From: Calcarisporiella thermophila CBS 279.70
Taxonomy: Eukaryota; Calcarisporiellomycota
Assembly: GCF_041956535.1 (NCBI RefSeq)
Contig: NW_027192202.1
Span: 521,474 to 585,473, forward strand
Length of the DNA: 64,000 bases
Direction of reading: 5' to 3'
Translations under genes and position numbers: made by a program
Notes under the pieces: model-generated
What the model was told of the DNA's origin: nothing
What the model saw: only the letters and a program-made list of their open reading frames with translations
Databases searched by the model: none
Shown: piece after piece, positions 11,927 through 25,037 of the stretch
Layout: the number at the start of each line of letters is the position of its first letter
Position numbering within the stretch: the stretch's first letter is position 1

Positions 11927-13839
11927 ATGGTCTCGCGACGTGCTCTCCCTCTAATTTCGCGGAGCCCATCGCGCCTCCTCCAGACCTCCTGCCACCCGCC
12001 ATCCTTCTCGATCTATGCTCACTGGCCATACTGCGCTCAAAAGTGTGTTTATTGTGCATTCAACAAATATGTGAACCCTCGCGTGGATCACGATCGCATG
12101 CGAAATGCCCTTGTAAGCGAACTACGAGAGGAGCTGCGAGAATACAGGGGCAGACCAGTTAACAGTATTTATTTTGGCGGTTCGTGATATAGAGCAATGT
12201 TACCGAGCTGGTTGATCTATTCTTCTCCAAGCTAATCTGCTTCTCTGGTTAAATAGGAGGCACTCCTAGTAAGTATGAATCCTAGTTGCTTTAGCAGCTG
12301 CATTCGCAGCCTTGCAAAAATATTGGACACTCACCTTGTGCATTGAATCCTTACTGGGTTTATTTCAAGCACTGGCTCTGGTATTTTTCCTCTCCCTTTT
12401 CACGAATCGGCTCCTTCATAACTCACATTTTTCTCTCTCCCCCCCCCCCCAGCCCTCGACATTCGAGGCAATTCTAGACGAGATTCGAAGTGTTTGCGAT
12501 ATCACACCCGATACAGAAATCACTATCGAAGTAAGTATATCGGCTGTTTCCGCTTGACTCGTTTACGAGCCCACGCTAATGCAAACCCCGTACCTCGGCT
12601 GGCCCTAGGGAAATCCCACGGTAAATGATGTCTGCTCCCTACTCTGCATGATTTGAAGCATTCTCAATAGTGTGTTGATCACATTCAGTCAGTGGAAGCC
12701 GATAGATTGCGCGAATTTGCTGCTCTAGGAGTGAATCGCGTCTCGCTGGGGATCCAGTCTTTTAACGACAATATATTAAAACTGTTGGGTAAAGCACTTT
12801 TGGTTTCGTTAAGAGTGGAGACGAACTGGTGGCTATACAAAGCTGTGCTCAACCTCTCACGTGAATAGGCCGAGATCATTCAGCTAAGGAGGCACTCCGG
12901 GCATTGCACCTAGCAAAGCGGCATTTCCCTCGGACGAGCTTTGATTTGATTTACGGACGCGGGGATGATTTGGAAGAGTGGAAAAGGGAACTGAGGCATG
13001 CTCTGGAACTGGCTGGAGAACACGTGTCCATGTACCAGCTCACCGTGGAACGAGGGACTCCGTAAGCTCCTCTTTTGCTACACGATTTTCTTTTTTTTTT
13101 TTTCACCGTAGTAAATTTTGTCGTCGGTTTTCCAGGTTTTTCAACGACGTGGAGGCCAAGCGTATTCGAATGCCAGACGAGGATGTCCTCTCCGAGTTCT
13201 ATGAGGTGACGGTGCAGATCGCTCAAGACTTCGGCTTCACCCACTACGAAGTCTCCTCGTTTGCACGGCATCCCCGCGCAGTGAGCCGCCACAATTTCGG
13301 ATACTGGAGAGGTCTTGATTACATTGGCATTGGGCCGGGGGCGCATGGGCGTGTGTGGGACCGAGAGGAGGGCAAAGGAAAACGAAACTTCCGGATCCCC
13401 CACCCGGAAACCTGGATGCGGCACTGTGAACAGCTTGGAAATGGGTAGCTACCGCATTCCTCAATGTTTAGAAAAGAATGGGTTTATAAATTCGTGTGCA
13501 AATAGGTTGCGAAAAAGCGTAAGTTTGCCACGGAGCACCTTCCAGGACGAGCTTGTTCTCCTAGCCCTGCGCACAACCCTCGGCATCCCCAACTCCCGTT
13601 TCTCTGCTTTGACGGGGATTCGGTTGAAAGACGCCCTGGATATGGAAGAAGTCGCAACCCTGATCGAAGGAGGGTTCTTAGTATGGGACGAGGAGGGGGA
13701 GGGAGAGCTGAAACGAGCCTGGTTCACTGAGGTGGTGGGGGAGAGGGAGGTGGGGAGTGGCGGGCTACGGCCGACAGCCAAAGGTTTGCAGATGGCGGAC
13801 GAGATAGTCCCGCGCATCTTGAGAACCCATGTAGGATAG
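11927..13839 (+). CDS. HemW-like radical SAM protein (RSAD1 homologue), mitochondrial
   Basis: Radical-SAM protein related to coproporphyrinogen dehydrogenase; HemW proteins bind heme and act in heme trafficking. Exons: 11927-12179, 12257-12268, (junction unresolved), 12453-12530, 12609-12620, 12689-12788, 12869-13061, 13136-13444, 13506-13839. The 4Fe-4S motif is CAQKCVYC (C36, C40, C43). The extra Cys of true HemN is absent, as in HemW. IYFGGGTP, EGNPTSVEADRL, GVNRVSLGIQSF, SMYQLTVERGTPFF, HYEVSSFAR and GIGPGAHGR follow the RSAD1/HemW order. The basic N-terminus suits mitochondrial import. Two 12-nt microexons are required. Joining the first one to 12453 leaves the frame two bases short, so some short exon or a sequence error lies in 12269-12452. 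Confidence 0.9.
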
Positions 13840-14156
13840 ATAGATCTTGTATATACAGAGGTTGATTTCATTTACGTTGACCAAACGCCCCCCGTCCATA
13901 TCCCTGTCTTTTCTCGACCTACTTTGTTTCATTATTTATTTTACGAAACCGAAATAATGGAAACAAAAACAAAAGAATAGAAATCAGAGGAAAAAAAAAA
14001 AGAAATGCTTAATGAATTGTCCCAACATTACACGCAAAAATAATCCTGATATTGCCTCGTTCCTTAAGGGAACGAGAGCAGGCAGCCATGATGCGAGAAG
14101 TGGTCGCTTCCGAAGCGACCATCTCAACACATCCGAGCAAGCATAATCTTCCCGTT
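13840..14156. other. Convergent spacer HemW / MBF1 with two hairpins
   Basis: Tail-to-tail spacer. Two strong inverted repeats lie at 14056-14076 (CTCGTTCC/GGAACGAG, loop TTAAG) and 14101-14121 (TGGTCGCTTC/GAAGCGACCA, nearly no loop). They fall in the 3' region of MBF1 on the minus strand and may shape 3' ends or transcript stability. Confidence 0.55.
14056..14121. repeat. Pair of perfect inverted repeats
   Basis: An 8-bp stem with 5-nt loop and a 10-bp stem around a single central base, 24 nt apart. Both are unusually perfect for an AT-rich intergenic spacer. Confidence 0.75.
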
Positions 14157-14730
14157 TTACTTGGATCCGAATGGCTCGCCGATGTTCTTCCCCCTTAACT
14201 TCACGCCCAGAATTCGCTCCAGCTTGCCCAAAATCTGGTTGTTAGGAATCGCACGACCCATCTCGTAGTCGTTGATGATGTTGGCCTTTTCGTTAATGCG
14301 CTGGGCCAGATCTTTTTGTGTGAGGTTCTTCTCCTGTCGCGCCTTCTGGATTGCCCTACCGACGCTTATATCGATCTTGGGCGGAGGGGCTACCTCATTC
14401 TCGCGATCGATCTTGGCGAGATGCTGGTGGTCCGATCCAGAGTGCTTATTGCCAGTACCTATCTTTTTGTCTGTTGACACGACCGCTCCAGCCTAATGGA
14501 TGCAAAAAAACCGTCAATGATCTTGGGTAATGATGATCATTAGGATTTTTTTGTACGTACACGTCGAGCGGCATTAATGTCCGCAGCGCTCCTGGCGGTA
14601 ACGGCACGATCGGCCTTTTTACGGAGAACCTGTTCAGATTATTTATGAAAAAAATGAGTTATTCTGTTCAGATCTCCTCCGAATGAAAAATGATCTTTAC
14701 AGTAACATCGTCCCATCCAACGTTGCTCAT
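14157..14730 (-). CDS. MBF1: Multiprotein bridging factor 1
   Basis: Transcriptional coactivator linking TBP to bZIP activators, also involved in ribosome-stall responses. Three exons (14730-14701, 14629-14561, 14492-14157) give 144 residues. The N-terminus [10 protein letters not shown], then [23 protein letters not shown], is the MBF1 N-domain. The Cro/C1-type helix-turn-helix follows: [41 protein letters not shown]. It ends GEPFGSK. Length and order are standard for fungal MBF1. It converges on HemW. Confidence 0.95.
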
Positions 14731-15035
14731 GATGATTGATTATTTAGAGTGCGTCAAAAAAGGGGGGTCGCGTAGGAAGGAAAAGGTGAAAACAACTAAA
14801 AAAGGGGAGTCGATCAAGCGATGTGGTATATATATATCCACGGTCGAAACTCGTAGAAAAATTAGAATTGTATTCCGCAGCTCAGGATGATGTAAGAGCC
14901 GAAATTTCTGCCTGGCATGGTAATTTTTGACGAGTTGACTAATAGGAGGGTCCAAAGAAGGGTGCACAGTTCCTCTTTTATTAGAAGGATTTATAAAACA
15001 AAAGACGCAAAAGAAAAAGGAAAAAATGAAGCCCC

Positions 15036-15899
15036 TTAAGCGCGGGCGGCAGCCTCGAAGTAGGCCTGGAGAGTGCCGTGAGGGCGAAGGAACTTGACAT
15101 GAGCACCATCAAGAAGAACACGACCCTGCTGGCGGGCCTCCACGTATTCCTCGCGAGAGAGCTTGGTGAAGCCCCACTTCTTGGAAATGATGATCTTTTG
15201 ACGTCCAGGGAACTTGTACTTGGAGCTAAGGATGTAAATAAAGAAACAAATAAACATCGATGTCTTGGATATTCTGTGTCATCATAATGAGAAAGAAAAA
15301 TTACCGGCGAAGAGCCTCAATCACAACAGCCTTGTTCTGGTCCTTGGAGCGGATCGAGAAGATGATCTGGCCAATGTTCACACGAGCAACAGTGCCGTTG
15401 GGCTTGCCAAAAGCGCCACGCATACCGGTCTGCAATCTATGGGAGAAACAGCAGGCGATGGTAAGAATGTCTATTGTCTTCCAGGCGATCGTATAGAAGT
15501 TTGATACGCACCTATCAGCACCGGCGCACGACAACATCTTGTTGATGCGGATAACATGGAAGGGATGCACACGCACACGCATGTGGAAGGAATCCTTACC
15601 GGCCATCTTCGTGATGTACTTGTTAGCACAGATACGGCCAGCCTCAAGAGCTTCGGAGGAAAGCTGCTGGTATTCGTCGGACACGAGATGGACGCACAGA
15701 GGGAAATCATCAACGGAAGCCTTCTTACGACCGAGATCGTAGATCCTGATCTTGGGGTCTGAATTCAAAAATTAGTCAGTGATCAATCTCTTGCGCATGT
15801 TTGACAGAGGGACTCACCAGGAACACCACGGCAGAACCGCGACTTGGGATACGGCTTGTTCTTGCAGTACCTGTAGCAGCGAGCAGGACGGCGACCCAT
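15036..15899 (-). CDS. RPL10: 60S ribosomal protein L10 (uL16)
   Basis: Core large-subunit protein near the peptidyl-transferase centre. Four exons (15899-15818, 15758-15512, 15436-15305, 15225-15036) give 216 residues, normal for eukaryotic uL16. It begins [21 protein letters not shown] and contains [57 protein letters not shown] and [12 protein letters not shown]. The intron between GADR and LQTG falls in the conserved P-site loop. Start and stop are unambiguous. Confidence 0.97.
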
Positions 15900-16211
15900 C
15901 TTTGTTTTCTAAAATCACACAAAATTGCCGGAAAAAATAGTCAGTAAAAAGTCATCTACTCCAAACGTCATATCTAGAAGTCCATCCATCCATCCATCCA
16001 TCCATCGTTGTCCTTTCAAATTCTACTTGATATATGCCTGGTGGGTGTGCCCAGCAACAACTTACCTTCGATTACTAAAGGATGTGGGGAGAGAACGAAC
16101 TCGCTGACGGGCAAAGAAAGCAGCTCTTTTACTCTCACTCAAAATTGCTGCGCCACATACCCTATATCCAACACGGAGCAATTTGTGCCTACTATCTTTG
16201 CGTGGGGCATC
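15900..16211. other. Divergent spacer RPL10 / Gln-rich protein, with (TCCA)n
   Basis: Promoter region for RPL10 on the minus strand and for the gene at 16212. A perfect TCCA tetranucleotide run of six units occupies about 15981-16006. No further gene supported. Confidence 0.55.
15981..16006. repeat. (TCCA)n microsatellite
   Basis: Six tandem TCCA units upstream of RPL10. Confidence 0.9.
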
Positions 16212-16746
16212 ATGAATGGGAACACGCCGGCGATCGGTGATCTTCCCTCGGAAGTAAATGCATTGCGAGAGTCATTTGAGGTTGCATTTCTGCATCCCTG
16301 TTTTCATTTTCCAGCTAGCTTATGCTTCGTTGCTCTACTCTTAGGAGATCCTGTTGGATGTCAGCACGATCGTGGAGAACTATCGAAATTCAGCTAAATT
16401 GTACGAGTAGCTATTGGAGCTCACACATCTTTCTCTTAACAATTTTTTTCCATACACTAGAGGCGTCCCCCATATAATGACGCGACCGCCTGAGAACACC
16501 CTGAAGCAGCTTCTCGAGCGGAGGGGTAAATTCGAGTCGAGCTGCGATCAAATTTATTTGGAGCTCACTCAAATTCGGAGCTGGCTTGAAGACCAGAAGA
16601 GAAAACAGCAGCAAGAACAGCAACAAGAGCAACAGCAAGAACAGGAACAGCAAAATCCACAGCAACAAGAGCAGCAGCCTATGCAGGAGGATAGTCAAGA
16701 GCAGGTACTAGAACCGCTGGAAGAACTGATGCAAGACCTAGTATAA
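16212..16746 (+). CDS. Small Gln-rich helical protein, possibly a Mediator-type subunit
   Basis: Three exons (16212-16280, 16345-16400, 16461-16746) join in frame to 136 residues starting MNGNTPAIGDLPSEVNALRESFE. Residues 15-45 (EVNALRESFEEILLDVSTIVENYR) and 60-90 (LLERRGKFESSCDQIYLELTQIRSWLED) look like two amphipathic helices, followed by a poly-Gln/Glu tail. The helix-linker-helix layout with KFxxxCDQIxLEL is loosely like metazoan Mediator 29, but that is a weak resemblance and no function is claimed. The first intron has an ordinary acceptor but a poor donor (GTTGCA). Confidence 0.6.
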
Positions 16747-19140
<2,394 letters not shown>

Positions 19141-19872
19141 AGGATTTTCAGTACAGGCTAGGCATATTACACCCGTTATGGTTCACATGCTCACCGAACT
19201 TTCCATTTTTTTTTTCTTCTTCTTGTATGCCTCTCTGGTATTTGGGGGTGGGTAGCTTTGTGGTTGTGTTTTTTTTTACATTTTCAACTTAAAGTTTCTT
19301 AAGCTGTCAATATGACAATGAAATGTGTATGAGATTTCATTATACATTTAGTTTTTTAATTATCATCAATGCTTGCACACAAACTTGTGGGTGAAAAACA
19401 AAGACGGAATACAAACAGAGGGGGGGGGGGAGCAAAATCTAATCTTGTTTCCGCACCTACTTCTATGCAACCTTCTATCACATTGTATGCTGAGTATTTC
19501 GTCTTTGCTTGTCCACAGCGTGGCTCGAGTAAAATTTGGCAAGGGGTGCTTGGTGTTTGCATGAGCTGAGCCTATCTTTTTTACCTCCTGTTTTCTCGTG
19601 GAAGTCGGCGGCCGGAGAACATCGGGAGAACAGTGATTCACTTTTACCCAAAGGTTCCTTTCCTGTACGGTTGAGTCAACATACTGAAAACGAACACAGT
19701 TTGGTCGTTGTGCCACTGCTGTTGATCGTGAAAGGCAGTCACAAGGGGGGCTTGGATTGTCAAGGTCAACCAAATACGAGGAACTTACTGGTTGACCAAG
19801 TGAATAACGAGAGGTAATTCGGCTCACACCAACCTGCCTGGGGATTGAGATTGCAATTACAACAGCAATATT
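19141..19872. other. Intergenic, PAB1 to PheRS
   Basis: PAB1 3' region with T and G11 runs (about 19421), then the PheRS promoter region. An inverted repeat GGTCAACC (19764-19771) / GGTTGACC (19790-19797) lies about 75-110 bases before the start codon. Short ORFs on both strands look random. Confidence 0.5.
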
Positions 19873-21529
19873 ATGCTCAAAACCATGCTAAGGCCGGCCT
19901 GGGGTTTGGTTTATTGTACCAATCGCTTGGGCTTGTCACGAACAATACCTAGCTGTTACTATAGTGTAGCAAGTGCGATCGAGCCTGTAAAAGAAGACAC
20001 TAAAAACGCAGGTATGCAAATTCTCGTTACAGATTGATTAGAACATTACTGAACAATGTTCTCAATAGAAAATGCTCCCCGCATCACCCGGGATGCCATC
20101 TATGTCAATAGCAACACTTATCCGACCGATTCCTACACCAATATAACACCCTCCATTCTCGCAAAAACCACACGACGTCTACATCTTAATCCTCGACATC
20201 CAGTCAGCATCGTGCGGTCTCTAATAGAGTCCCATTTTGGTCACTTTACTCCTTTCAACAACTTTTCTCCCGTCGTAACTACTCGCCAGAATTTCGACGA
20301 CCTTGGGTTTCCTGCCGATCACCCGGGTCGTGCGCCCTCCGACACCTATTACTTGAATGAAAATATACTACTTAGAACACATACCAGCGCTCATCAGCTA
20401 GAGGGGCTAAGGAGCGGGAAGAGCAAATTTTTGATCAGTGCCGATGTATATCGACGAGACGAGATCGATGCAACTCACTATCCTGTGTTCCACCAGATGG
20501 AAGGATTCCAATACTTCGAGGCGAAAGCGGTCGAAGAGCAGATAAAGGCAGACATGGCCTTGAGAAAAAATGGCCAATGGGACAGATATGCTCAGGACGA
20601 GACCAGAATCTCGGACCAGAATCCTATACAGGCTTGCCATGATCCGGTCGCCTCCCACCTCGTAGGTAATCATTTGAAGTGGGCCTTGGAGGGAATGATC
20701 CGATCGGTATTTGGCCTAGCATCGAATGGCTCCGAGGACATCAAGGTGCGGTGGATTGATGCGTACTTCCCTTTCACGAGTCCGAGCTGGGAAATGGAGG
20801 TGTTTTTCCGAGGACAGTGGCTGGAAGTTTGTGGATGTGGCGTGGTGCAGCAGAACATCATGAACATGGCGGGTAAGGCCGAGTCTATCTTTTATTCTGA
20901 AGATTTGAACTGCGAAAGAGAACACATTTGAATGATTTTTATGCTGAAAATAGGACTGCACGAGAAAATCGGATGGGCTTTTGGGTTTGGACTCGAGCGC
21001 ATCGCTATGGTGCTCTTTGAAATACCCGATATCCGTCTGTTCTGGTCAACCGATGAGCGCTTTCTTTCCCAGTTTCAGCCCGGGACGATCACCAAATTCC
21101 AGCCATTCTCCAAGTTTCCACCTTGTCCCAAGGACGTCAGCTTCTGGCTAAATGATCCAAACCGTTTCCACGAGAATGACATTTGTTCGGTGATACGCGA
21201 GGTGGCAGGGGATATTGTTGAAGATGTGAAAAAGGTGAGCATCATTACGAGTCTCTTGTGCGCTTTGCAATCACCGACTTACCTTTTATTTGCAGATCGA
21301 CGATTTCACGCATCCCAAAACAAATCGAAGGAGCCTTTGTTATAGAATTGTCTACCGCTCTATGGACAGGTAAGGAACCCAATATCCCACATGGAAAAAA
21401 ACAGCTGAATTGATAACAATGATTATATAACCCCACTCCTGTAGAAATGTTACGAATGATGAGATCAATTCAATCCAAGAGAAGGTTAGGCAGGAGATTG
21501 TTGAGAAATTGAATGTAGAATTACGATAG
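19873..21529 (+). CDS. MSF1: Phenylalanyl-tRNA synthetase, mitochondrial
   Basis: Monomeric mitochondrial PheRS charging tRNA-Phe. Five exons (19873-20011, 20069-20872, 20954-21234, 21296-21369, 21445-21529) give 460 residues. The first exon ([20 protein letters not shown]...) is basic and hydroxylated, a likely mitochondrial presequence. Its splice to [13 protein letters not shown] is in frame, so the internal ATG at 20056 is not the start. Class II motifs: [23 protein letters not shown], and motif 3 [16 protein letters not shown]. The C-terminal FDX-ACB anticodon-binding domain starts near [15 protein letters not shown]. All features fit the FARS2/MSF1 family. Confidence 0.95.
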
Positions 21530-21691
21530 TATCATGAAAGTTTATTGAATAAAAAGCAAAATTGGGAATTAAAAAGTGAATTAATTTTGCTGCGCCAACC
21601 AGAGGTGCCTTGCCATTTATTGTCACTCTAGCTACCAACTCTGTTCAGTCGAAATATTACTTAATACATTGGTTTATTTCCTCCCACGGAC

Positions 21692-23637
21692 ATGGAGAGA
21701 TCGCCCACATCGAGTAATGGTCCCTCCAACAGCCACTCGCCCGCCAAAACTGCTCAAAAGAAACCGAAGAAGCAGCCGAAGAAGCTCAAGCCTGAAGAAC
21801 TGAATGCAATGATTCAAGATAAAATTTCGCAGCTGGAGACAGAGAGTACTCAGGAGGATGAACAGGAAAAAGATATTGGTAAGTACGATGAGCAAAGCGG
21901 TGGAAAAATGATATTCTGGCATTGGATCTCCCTTCTGCTCTTTCTTTGTAACCTTTTGCTCGCCTGCAAACGGACGGCGAGAAATCGCATTTGAAAGAGC
22001 ATTCTATAACTTAATTTTACGTGTCTAAAGAAAACGTTGCGTCTACACTTGCTCCATCTATTTTTGAGCCTATTACTAACCGAATTTCTGCTTCCAATGC
22101 TTAGCCAAGGCTATTCGTAAGGCAAACAAAGAGATTACCCAGATAATTCAGTCCGAGGGAGAAGATAAGCTGAGCACGATTCACCAGAAGTACATGGAGC
22201 TGGTAAATGTCATTTCCCTTTGTTTATCCTCCCCTCCTGAGGAATTTTGAGCAACAGCTTGGAATGCATTTTATTGAGTATCTCTTCAACACCAAAAAAT
22301 ATTTAGATACAGGAGTCGAAGCGCCTTGAGCATGACCATGCGCGGCTGAAGAAGAAGCATGAGCTACTGCAGAAAGAGAAGGACTCTGGTTAGTGGATTC
22401 CCAATGGGCGGAATGCCATGGCACTCATTCTTTTATTTCCTTACAGCCAAATCTGAATTGTCCAAAGTTAGCTCTCTGAAAAACAAGCTAGAGAATCTGT
22501 GTCGAGAATTACAGAAAGAGAACAAGCGGATTAAGGTCTAATAGCTGCGCTGTTTGGTGGGTCATGTCATCTTTTATTTACACGCAGTGGTTCTTATTAT
22601 TAGGAAGAGAGCAAATGGTTGGCCATCACAGAACAGAAGAAGCGGGAAGAGCTCTCGACAAAGTTTGAGAACCGCCTATGGGAAATTAAGCAAAAGTTGG
22701 AGGAGGATTCAGATGAGACTAAGCGGCGGGCTGAAGACAATGAAGTGTAAGTTCTCAAGGCATCGTTTCTGGCAGGGAACAATGACCTAACACTGTGGTT
22801 GGCTAGTTTAAAGGATCAGTTTAAGAGTATCTTGGAGGAATTTGAGCTACGAGAACAGCATTTTAGTTGGGTTCTTAAATCCAAAGATCTAGAGCTGCAG
22901 CTTTATGAAGCGAAACTAGAACAACAACGACAGCTGACCGAGCAGGAGGTGGTGAAGGCAAGGATTTTTCATTTTGGCAATCCCTTCGTGCTCCTGTGCA
23001 CTTACTCCACATTATTCATTAGGCGTCGCAACTTAAGCAGGCAGAGTCCGAGTTACGAAAGCAGCTTAATCTCTACGTGGAGAAATTCAAACAGGTCGAG
23101 GAAACCCTCAACAAGAGCAACCAACTCTTCCTCACGTTTAGACGTGAAATGGAGCTGATGACCAAGAAGGCACGAAAACTTGAAAAGGAAAACACAACCA
23201 TTCGAACAAAATGTGATACTATGAACCGGAATTTACTGGAAATGGCAGAAGAGGTAAACCACTCTTTTTCCGCCTATATGCAAAGCATTTGGTAAACCCT
23301 ATTTCGTTTAGCATTCGAAGCACGAGAAAGCACTAGAGGAGGCGAATAAGAAGAAGACCAAGCTGGAGAATTTGTGCCGAGCACTCCAGGTAAGTTATTT
23401 CCACGAGATAGCTTCCGTAACCCAGAATTTAACCCGCGCCCCTATTCTCTTAACAATCCAAAGGCGGAGCGCACTTCTCTCAAGAAGAAACTCGAACAAT
23501 ATGAACCTTTAACGGCAAATGTGTCGGGTCAGCAATCGCGCTCAGACACGCCCGACTCAGTTGACCAAGGGTCCAAGGAGGGAGGTGAAGAAGATGGCGG
23601 GAATGAGAAAGAGGAGCAGAGGAAGGGTGGAGTGTAA
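21692..23637 (+). CDS. Taxilin family coiled-coil protein
   Basis: Nine exons (21692-21878, 22105-22202, 22307-22388, 22447-22535, 22604-22746, 22807-22957, 23023-23253, 23312-23389, 23464-23637) give 410 residues, almost all continuous coiled coil. The doublet KLENLCRELQKENKRIK and, later, KLENLCRALQ is the taxilin signature, as is WVLKSKDLELQLYEAKL. Taxilins bind syntaxins and the ribosome-associated NAC complex and act in traffic. The tail is acidic and disordered. The intron after VVK (22958-23022) starts GC rather than GT; using it is the only way to keep frame. Confidence 0.93.
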
Positions 23638-24162
23638 CGAGAAGAGGAGGCATGGTATCTGGCTTTTTTTTTTTTGCTCACCATTATTGTAGATTTTTGT
23701 TGATATTCAAGGTGTGCTTTTTATGACAATAAATTGAACCTTAACGAGCAATAGTTATCACCTCCTATTGCTGTGAGTGTGATACAAGTTAACTGCACTT
23801 GTAAATAGATCACGTTAGTGCAATTAATATATACTAAAGGAATTATAATATTTAGTCGTAGAGTTTGTTATATGAGCATATCGTATTTGAGGAAGAATTT
23901 AGATACCTATACCTGTATCTTGAAATGAGGTGGCTAGAATATAATAGATTATCTAGCCACAATACTCAAGTTATATTTCTAAACTGCTTAAAGGATATGA
24001 CAAAATGAAAAAAGAATGGACACAATGATTAAATAGAGGGATATAATTTTCAATTTCAGAGTGCTTCAGATTGGCCTATATCCGAGATTTTAAAGGGGAT
24101 GGATATATTTTAGATATTTAAAGATTATTTAGGTTTAGGAGACACTATATTTTCGTAGTAAG
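23638..24162. other. AT-rich intergenic spacer
   Basis: Very AT-rich, without recognisable features; lies between taxilin and the Nudix gene. Confidence 0.5.
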
Positions 24163-24612
24163 ATGGAAGAGCGAGCAATACCGAAGTGTGAGATAGCAGC
24201 CGGAGGTATTGTTTATCGAAAGCAAGAAGAACAAATTGAAATCTTACTCATCGAGGATCATTATGGGCGTTGGACCTTGCCCAAGGGGAAAAAGGAGGAT
24301 GGCGAAACTGATGAAGAAAATGCCTTGAGAGAAATTAAAGAAGAAACCGGAATTGATGGAAAAATTATCGAAGAGTTACTTACTATCGAGTATCAATACG
24401 ACCACCCCACTCATGGTACGATAAATAAACGGGTTGTATATTATCTAGTGGAGGCGGTCGGTGGTTCTGCAACTCCACAGCTTGAAGAAATTCTTAATGC
24501 GGCATGGTTTACAGCGGATGCTGCCTATAAACTTCAACAAGAAAAAGGCTACGAAAACAATCACGCTGTCTTTTGCACTGCATTTAACAAGCTTAACCAT
24601 ATTCCGGAATAA
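24163..24612 (+). CDS. Nudix hydrolase, bacterial type, intronless
   Basis: Mg2+-dependent hydrolase of a nucleoside diphosphate linked to another group; the substrate is not predictable. A single 149-residue ORF carries a complete Nudix box GX5EX7REUXEEXGU: GKKEDGETDEENALREIKEETGI. The surrounding sequence (AAGGIVYRK, LLIEDHYGRWTLPKG, IEYQYDHPTHGTINKRVVYYLVEA, QLEEI-WF, GYENNHAV) resembles MutT/Ap4A-type Nudix proteins of Bacillota as I know them. It has no intron in an intron-dense neighbourhood and sits alone between long AT-rich spacers. Acquisition from bacteria is inferred, not proven. Confidence 0.93.
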   Translation: MEERAIPKCEIAAGGIVYRKQEEQIEILLIEDHYGRWTLPKGKKEDGETDEENALREIKEETGIDGKIIEELLTIEYQYDHPTHGTINKRVVYYLVEAVGGSATPQLEEILNAAWFTADAAYKLQQEKGYENNHAVFCTAFNKLNHIPE

Positions 24613-25037
24613 AAATATAGCTTTATAACCGTTATAAATGCTATCTAAAATCGACGAAAAATTAGGCCAAGCATTTTTGTCATAATATCAAGATACAGGT
24701 AAATCCATTTGAACTAATTATGTACTATTGTGGGCTATGGCTGAGAGTTCTCTTTTGTATATGTTCAAATTACTTTTAACCACAAATTATATGCAAGTTG
24801 AAATAATTATATATTCAATCGAAAGCTCCAAGGGCTTGTTGAAACATCAATTCCACCATTATATAACATAATCACCAGCCAAGGTATATTTAAAAGATAG
24901 ATAAAAGATAGATAAAGGATTTCTTGTGATAGCACTGAGTAGAAAAAATATATTTAGAAATACAATGGTAGAAAGCAAGCTGAGTCGCTCGCAGGTATAT
25001 TCCAAATATATTTATAGAAAAGAATTCTTCAAACTAG
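24613..25037. other. AT-rich intergenic spacer
   Basis: AT-rich region after the Nudix gene containing short ATA/GATA-rich repeats; it also holds the 3' end of the minus-strand GBD/FH3 gene. No gene seen. Confidence 0.5.

Noticed and set aside
19366-19827. 153-codon minus-strand ORF between PAB1 and PheRS
   Set aside because: No recognisable domain; spans a G-run and a promoter region.
20056-20058. ATG at 20056 as PheRS start
   Set aside because: An upstream exon with a mitochondrial presequence splices in frame just after this ATG.
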